Below, one piece after another: positions 58,565-64,000 of a stretch of DNA of 64,000 nt (position 1 is its first letter; each line of letters begins with the position of its first letter). The translations under genes were made by a program, and so were the position numbers. The stretch is from contig AP025069.1 of NCBI GenBank assembly GCA_036186865.1, positions 19,916,122-19,980,121 on the forward strand, given 5' to 3'. The notes beneath the pieces are model-generated. The model did no database searches and was not told where the DNA came from. It saw nothing but the letters and a program-made list of their open reading frames with translations. This DNA comes from Eustoma russellianum. Its lineage: Eukaryota > Streptophyta > Magnoliopsida > Gentianales > Gentianaceae.

Positions 58565-59095
58565 GAATCAACTGTTATCATGCCCGAAGCATGATTATAG
58601 TAGCCGTGCCTGAAGCATACATTGTTGTCATGCCCGTAGGATGTACAATTATCATACCCAAATCATAAATTATTGATATATATGAATCATGAATTATTAG
58701 CATAGCTAAAGCATGGACCATTGTTATGCCTGGAGCATACATAATTGTCCTGATCAAAGCATGAATCGATGACATGCGCGCAGTATGAATAGTTGCCAGG
58801 AAACATGAATAGTTGATATACCCGCAGTATTGATAGTCGAAATACCATAAGCATGTGTAATTCACATGCCAGAAGCATGTGGAATTCACATGTCAGAAGC
58901 ACGAATAGTTCAAATGCTAAAAGCACAAATAGTTCACATGACGGAAGCATGTGCAATCAACATGCCAGAAGCATGAGTAGTCCACATGCCTGAAGCATGA
59001 ATAGTCGATATGCTTGAAGCATGAATAGCGGATATGTCTGAAGCATCCGTAGTTGTCATGCTTGAAGCATGAGTAGTGAACATGCCTAAAGCAAC
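58565..59095. repeat. 24-bp tandem array, about 22 diverged units
   Basis: Consensus near atgcctgaagcatgaatagt with four variable bases. The period is mostly 24 (eight codons), so the minus strand shows an octapeptide-like theme (TIHASG, TTHASS). Divergence is high towards the left end. Confidence 0.85.
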
Positions 59096-59344
59096 AGTTC
59101 TAATTTGCTTGTTATAAGTAATTTCTAAATAACAGGTTATCAAGTTTGTTATGTTCTTACATATATTCAATTTTGTCATATATGCAGTTTTTTTACTAAA
59201 TTTTGTTAGTACGATTTTATTATGATCTATTTATTATGCCTGAAGCATCTTATGCCTGAAGCATATAACACTCAACTCAAACCTGTAGTTTTGAGTGAAT
59301 ATCTTGTTTTATCAGATATTTTACATATTTAGTATAAATACATA

Positions 59345-59575
59345 CATTTTCAACTTTTTATGTATACAATATGCTCCTGCAGTAGCAATATCCGAAAAGG
59401 AAGTTTGAGACGTCTTCTCATATATGAACTTTTGCTGAAACACCACTATTCTCACCAGACCAGATTACCACTATTCCCTAAAGTGAATGGAAGTAATTAT
59501 AATAATCTACGTGGTTGTGTTCGTTGTAATAAACGTTATAGAAATTTTACATCATACCACCTGAAGTGATAAAAC
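59345..59575 (+). pseudogene. Element E Gag remnant
   Basis: A broken copia Gag C-terminal region, seen as LLQ-stop-QYPKRKF and the LPLFPKVNGSNYNNLRG stretch, in different frames. No zinc knuckle survives. Confidence 0.5.
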
Positions 59576-61289
59576 AAGGAAATGCCTCAAGAGAATACCA
59601 AGGCTATAAAAAAATGGTGTGCCGACTAAACGGACTTGTTACTAATGTTGAGCCTAAGGCCACTGGTCCATACTTGCCACCAAGGAATTTTCTTGATCTT
59701 TATCAAGACATCCCAGCAGGATAACAGCAAGAGATAACTAGTGCATTTTGCCTAGACTGGTAACATTACATTGATTAATATATGAATTGTGTTTCCTGAA
59801 GAAACACCATTGACTTGTTTACGTTGATGTTCCAAAATTCATTTTGATACTAACATATCATCCACGATGCGTGATATGAGGATATGTCCAGTTGACAGTG
59901 AAATGACACACACAACATTGACTCAGGGCTCCTGAAGAGTTCTAATTAGCAAAAGCAAATGTTCGTACCAATCCGAGTACTACGACATTGATTGACGGCT
60001 CCAGAAGAGCAACCAATATATTGACGGGTGATACACATATATTGGATAATATGGTATCATTTCCCACCAAGTCACACAGAAACATTGTGTTTCCAAGATA
60101 TAAGTCTTAATAGCGTTCATATTGAACCATGAATAAGGGGCATAGGACATTTTTATAATCGCTGATTCAAGCCAGCCGCTTGTTACAGAAAAACTCCTAA
60201 TTTTCTTATCTGGATTGTATTATGAGACTATACATCCCGTCGACTGTAATATTGTGATGAACCAGAAGTTCAGTAATCCAAAGTTATTTATGATATAATC
60301 GACTTGGTCACTCAAATAGAATAATGATCCGTACAATTGTACAACACTCACATGAGTAATCTTTAATGAACCAGAAGATTCTATTATCTCGTGATTTTGT
60401 GTGTGTTGCTTGTTCATGTGAGTTTGCTCCCGAAGAGCTTAGTAGTTTTTGCCAAGCTTCTTGCTCATTTTATATACTTTGGAGCATGCATTAATTATTG
60501 TATGCCTTAAAATTGATGTTTAGCATTCAGTTGCAAGTGTGCACACTTAAGATGGCCTAGCAGTGTCATTTATTAAACGTTTACAACTGATTGCTAGACG
60601 TTTGATTTTAATGACTAATTTACAAACATGAGCTTGGGGACATGCAATTACGCATGCATATGCATTGATGTGGTGAGTTAGTTTTCCCGCCGTTAGGGGG
60701 AGAGACAGTATCGTTTCCTGAAGAACGGCGTGAAATTACATGGAACGTTCCTTCACTATCTCACCTTAACACACGAACAAATCAATACGAGCAAGAAGTA
60801 AAATGATAATAAAATCCCATGTTTTGGCAATGAATACGCCGATTCGACTTGATGTCCCTGAAGGACATGATAATGGTATACCAAAACAAGTCTAAAACGT
60901 GGACACCCAGTTGGTGTGAAAGATAAAAGCCATCGAAAGAAAATGGTACAAATAATACTCCAGAAGAGAATACTCAACAAGAGATCAGAAGTTCACAACT
61001 TAAAAGCGCTATAGAAATCAAAACTGATCAGTCTAAAATTGATGAACAAGTTGCTCCTGAAGAAGCAAGTGAACAAAATTTTGAAGAGATCTCTTTGAAT
61101 TATTCACCTGAAGTACAAGAGAAAATTGGGATAGACAAATGATCATTATTGATCATGTTTTAATTAAGGGAGTGTATGTGAACCCTGAAGGGAAAGTTGC
61201 AAAGCATTTGGACCTGTAATTCAAAACCCTTGAAGGGAATGTCGCATTCGCAAATTATTAGACCTGCAGTCAAACCCCTGAAGGGATCA

Positions 61290-62620
61290 AACATATTAGA
61301 TACAAATGGGTTTTTGTACGAAAACGCAACGAGAAAAATAAGGTTGTGCGATACAAAGCACGTCTTGTTGCGCAAGGTTTTTCCCAAAGACCTGGGCTTG
61401 ATTATGATGAAACATATTCCCCGGTTATTGATGCCATAACATTACGATACCTAATCAGCCCAGCAGTAACTAAAACCCTTGATATGCGGTCAATGGACGT
61501 GGTTACTGCATATTTATATGGATCATTAAATAATGATATTTATATGAAAATCCCAGAAGGATTTAAATTGCCAGAAGCATATAATCAAAGGACGCATGGA
61601 TTATACTCAATCAAATTACAAAGATCCTTGAATGGATTGAAACAATCTGGCAGAATGTGGTATAATCGCATTAGTGAGTACTCGGTTAAAGAAGGATATG
61701 TAAATAATCCAATTTGTCCTTGTGTATTTATCAAGAGATCTGATAGTTGATTCTCTATAATTGCGGTATATGTTGATGATTTAAATCTTGTTGGAACTCC
61801 TGAAGAGCTCATTAAAACCGCTAATATCTATGAAAGAATTTGAGATGAAAAACTTTGAGGAGATCAAATTTTCTCTCGGCCTGCAGATCGAGCCTTGAGT
61901 AGTCGTAACGTGGTACGATCAGCAAATATAAAGAAAGACTCATTTTGACTACCAGAAAATAACGAAGAATTATTTGGTCCCGAAGTACCATATCTTAGTG
62001 TTGTTGGTGTTCTAAGGTATCTTGTGAATTTCGATACCATATATAGCATCTTCAGTGAATTTATTGGCAAAGTATAGCTCAACACCAACACGAAGACATT
62101 GGGATGATGTCAAACACATTTTTATCTTCTTGAAACACCATAGGGGTGTTTATACTACTCAAGGAAGGTGGAAACACAATTAGTGGGTTGTGTTGATGCT
62201 GGCTATCTATCTGACTCGCATAAGGAAAGACCACAGAATAGATATGTTTTGGTGCGGCCATATTATGGAGATGAGTGAAACAGACAGTAACAACCATCTC
62301 TTCATCATTATAAGATTTTGGCGTTGCATGAAGCAAGCTATGAACACAATGATTGAGGTCGATGATTCAGCATATCGAAGATGCCGACAACATTGTTCAA
62401 GAATAATGGTAGATGTGTTGTTCAAGTTGAAAATGGCTACATCAAAGAAGAATGAAGCATTCACGTATGATCTTGAGAAGAATGGCGACATTGATATACA
62501 ACAATTGCAATCAAGTCCGAAGGTTGCTGACTCGTTCACTAAAGCACTACCAACGACTATTTTTAGAGATGGTCTACAACATTGGAATGCGTTGACTCAA
62601 AGATCTCTTGCCAGCATCAG
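61290..62620 (+). pseudogene. Element E RT and RNase H remnant
   Basis: The clearest piece is 61346-61750: RYKARLVAQGFSQRPGLDYD, MDVVTAYLYGSLNNDIYMKI, RSLNGLKQSGRMWYNR. After a stop, YVDDLNLVGTPEE appears at 61770, then frame changes and deletions. The RNase H tail SSPKVADSFTKALPTTIFRD lies near 62510. Protease and integrase are not recognisable upstream. Confidence 0.85.
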
Positions 62621-62642
62621 GGGGAGTGTGATTACCACATAC

Positions 62643-62845
62643 ACACTGTACTCTTTTTTCTTCGTCCAAGTTTTTTGTCCCACAGGGTTTTTCTTGGCAA
62701 GGTTTTAACGAGGCAGTGTATCACACTTACCGATTACTATGAATATGTACTCTTTTTCCTTCGACCAAGTTTTTATCCCACTGGGTTTTTCTTGGCAAGG
62801 TTTTAACGAGGCATATTCTACAAAATTTGGACATCCAAGGGGGAG
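62643..62845 (+). repeat. Duplicated ~65-bp tail motif before the E 3' LTR
   Basis: Two copies of ctcttttt..cttcg..ccaag, then cccac.ggg, then tttttcttggcaaggtttta (62650-62715 and 62752-62818). A related copy occurs near the 3' end of the LINE at 32820-32890. Confidence 0.8.
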
Positions 62846-63092
62846 TGTTAAGAATATTATTTATTATGGATGTCCAAAGGTTTCTCGAGAAAGGCAGAAG
62901 TTTTCTCGAAACGTCAAAAGCTTCTTGAGAACAACAATGGTTGTAAATGAGTTCAATGTATATTACTCCCCAAAGTCCTATATATATGACATAATATTGT
63001 AGAATGTGGTGACTTGAAGATTAACAGAAAATCTTTCTATTCTCTCTTGTCTTCTAAATATTGTGTTGTTTATATTGCTTAAGTTTACAACA
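62846..63092 (+). repeat. Element E 3' LTR
   Basis: Identical to the 5' LTR. Confidence 0.95.
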
Positions 63093-63097
63093 AGAAT

Positions 63098-63626
63098 TAT
63101 ATTTAATTTTACAGATCCATTTGCAATTTATTGTTTCTTTACCCGTGGAAGGGACGCAAGAGACGATGTGTTATTTTCTTGGAAGGCTTGTCCCCAGAAC
63201 ATATCTCAATGATTCCAGGTAAGGGGTTTCGAAAGAAACGTTAGGGGTTCGAACCTTGTCAAAGTCAAGAATGTATAAACCTCTCCAGGCTAGATGCATA
63301 GTATGAGATCACTTTTGCCACGTGGAATGACTTGATAGACTGACAGGACAACCCGTCGGTTGTTACTTCGGTGCCAATGGACTCCTTGTGATGTCCCTGT
63401 GCTATGACAAACTTCTACTAGTGGGTCTCGAGAACCTGATTTACATCCCTACACACCCCATGAAACCAAAAGTAACAGGAATCCTTACTGGTTGGAGTTC
63501 AACTTTTTTTTTCTTCGAGGCGCGGATTCTTCTGCCAGGCAGTCAGACATGGACCCAATGGGGGCACGTGCCCCTCTCCTGCCCCAATATAGTTTTATTT
63601 AATTCTTCTTACCCTCTTATAATTTA
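63098..63626. other. Unassigned spacer
   Basis: No gene recognised. It contains a 14-bp palindrome ggggcacgtgcccc (63561-63574) around a G-box core, without a visible downstream gene. Confidence 0.5.
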
Positions 63627-63988
63627 GGTGGCGTTTGGTTTGGGGAAATGGGAATAAGGAAATGTGTTTGGAGAATTCCCATTCCGGCTGTTTGCTTGGG
63701 GAAATGAGGAAATGTGTTTCATTTTGATATCCAACTATTTGGTAATGGATATCGTTTTTTGATATACTAGCCCCCTCTTATCTATCAAAATGTGAGAATG
63801 GGGAATGGGGAGCCGCCGGTCAACGCCGCCACCGGCGACCACTATTCCGACCGGTCACTATTCTCATTCCTACTTTAATACCAAACAACTATCACTTTTA
63901 ACTCCAAACTCATATCTTCCAAACCCATTCCTCATCATTATCCATTCCGATTCTAATTCCGATACCCAAGTGCAAACCAAACGTCACC
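63627..63988. mobile_element. Tourist/Harbinger-like MITE 2
   Basis: 362 bp. The left end ggtggcgtttggtttg and the right end (reverse-complemented ggtgacgtttggtttg) differ by one base. TTA duplication at 63624-63626 and 63989-63991. Same family as MITE 1. Confidence 0.85.
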
Positions 63989-64000
63989 TTAGATGTATCT

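Larger units (their letters stand above)
56866..63092 (+). mobile_element. Element E: copia element with identical LTRs and dead interior
   Basis: 6227 bp. LTRs at 56866-57112 and 62846-63092 are 247 bp and identical by my reading. TSD agaat is at 56861-56865 and 63093-63097. The sequence beside the 5' LTR is cgttatcagcacga, not the usual tggtatcagagc, so the priming tRNA is unassigned. The PPT ccaagggggag abuts the 3' LTR. The interior holds about 1.4 kb of unrecognised sequence, a 24-bp repeat array, Gag remnants, a fragmentary RT and the RNase H tail. Confidence 0.93.

Noticed and set aside
63230..63260. ggttcgaacc as a tRNA or SINE B-box
   Set aside because: No cloverleaf, A-box or SINE body could be found around it.

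Overview
This window is nuclear DNA of a flowering plant, probably a eudicot. The evidence is a class III (secretory plant-type) peroxidase gene, plant-type Ty1/copia, Ty3/gypsy and LINE elements, two pieces of plastid ccsA in nuclear context, and a very high transposable-element load. I cannot name the species. Only one intact host gene is visible; almost all the rest is transposons inserted into transposons. A 10-base N run at 41593-41602 marks an assembly gap. Layout. (1) 1-39117 is an old minus-strand copia fragment (C1) whose left end is joined to plastid ccsA (1-273). C1 is split by two large insertions. One is a nearly pristine Ty3/gypsy chromovirus-like element G (1142-11236; LTRs of 2577 bp with one difference seen; TSD ctttg). 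The other is a Sirevirus-like copia element A (12039-38820; TSD ctcgt). A carries a Pack-MULE-like insertion in its 5' LTR (14763-16089; 9-bp TSD). Its 3' LTR is split by a second, inverted, pol-less relative B (24567-38654; TSD ttgaa). B's 3' LTR is in turn split by a plant L1-type LINE (27216-33015; 17-bp TSD). (2) 39118-40511 holds a decayed gypsy PR/RT fragment. (3) 40512-45986 is a second copy of the C family (C2) with the same ccsA-copia junction, followed by its 5' LTR. (4) 46116-47845 is the class III peroxidase gene on the minus strand (335 codons, two exons, with TATA box and poly(A) signal), with an Au-like SINE upstream. (5) 48380-54310 is an older copia element D (256-bp LTRs, TSD attat). 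(6) 54378-55665 holds a Tourist/Harbinger-like MITE and a TRIM-like element. (7) 56866-63092 is copia element E, whose 247-bp LTRs are identical although its coding region is wrecked. (8) 63627-63988 is a second MITE of the first one's family. How the parts relate. The peroxidase is the only host function visible. The transposons form a time-ordered stack (C1, then A, then B, then LINE; G and E are the youngest by LTR identity). Several look non-autonomous: B keeps Gag, PBS and PPT but no pol; E has identical LTRs with dead coding; the MULE carries unrelated coding-like sequence. The observations I rate highest are the ccsA-copia chimera present twice, the covarying hairpin repeats and the ATCGATCGAT hairpin arrays in the G LTRs, two clean spliceable introns inside the G polyprotein, the Gag-only element B lying inverted inside its relative, and the Pack-MULE.
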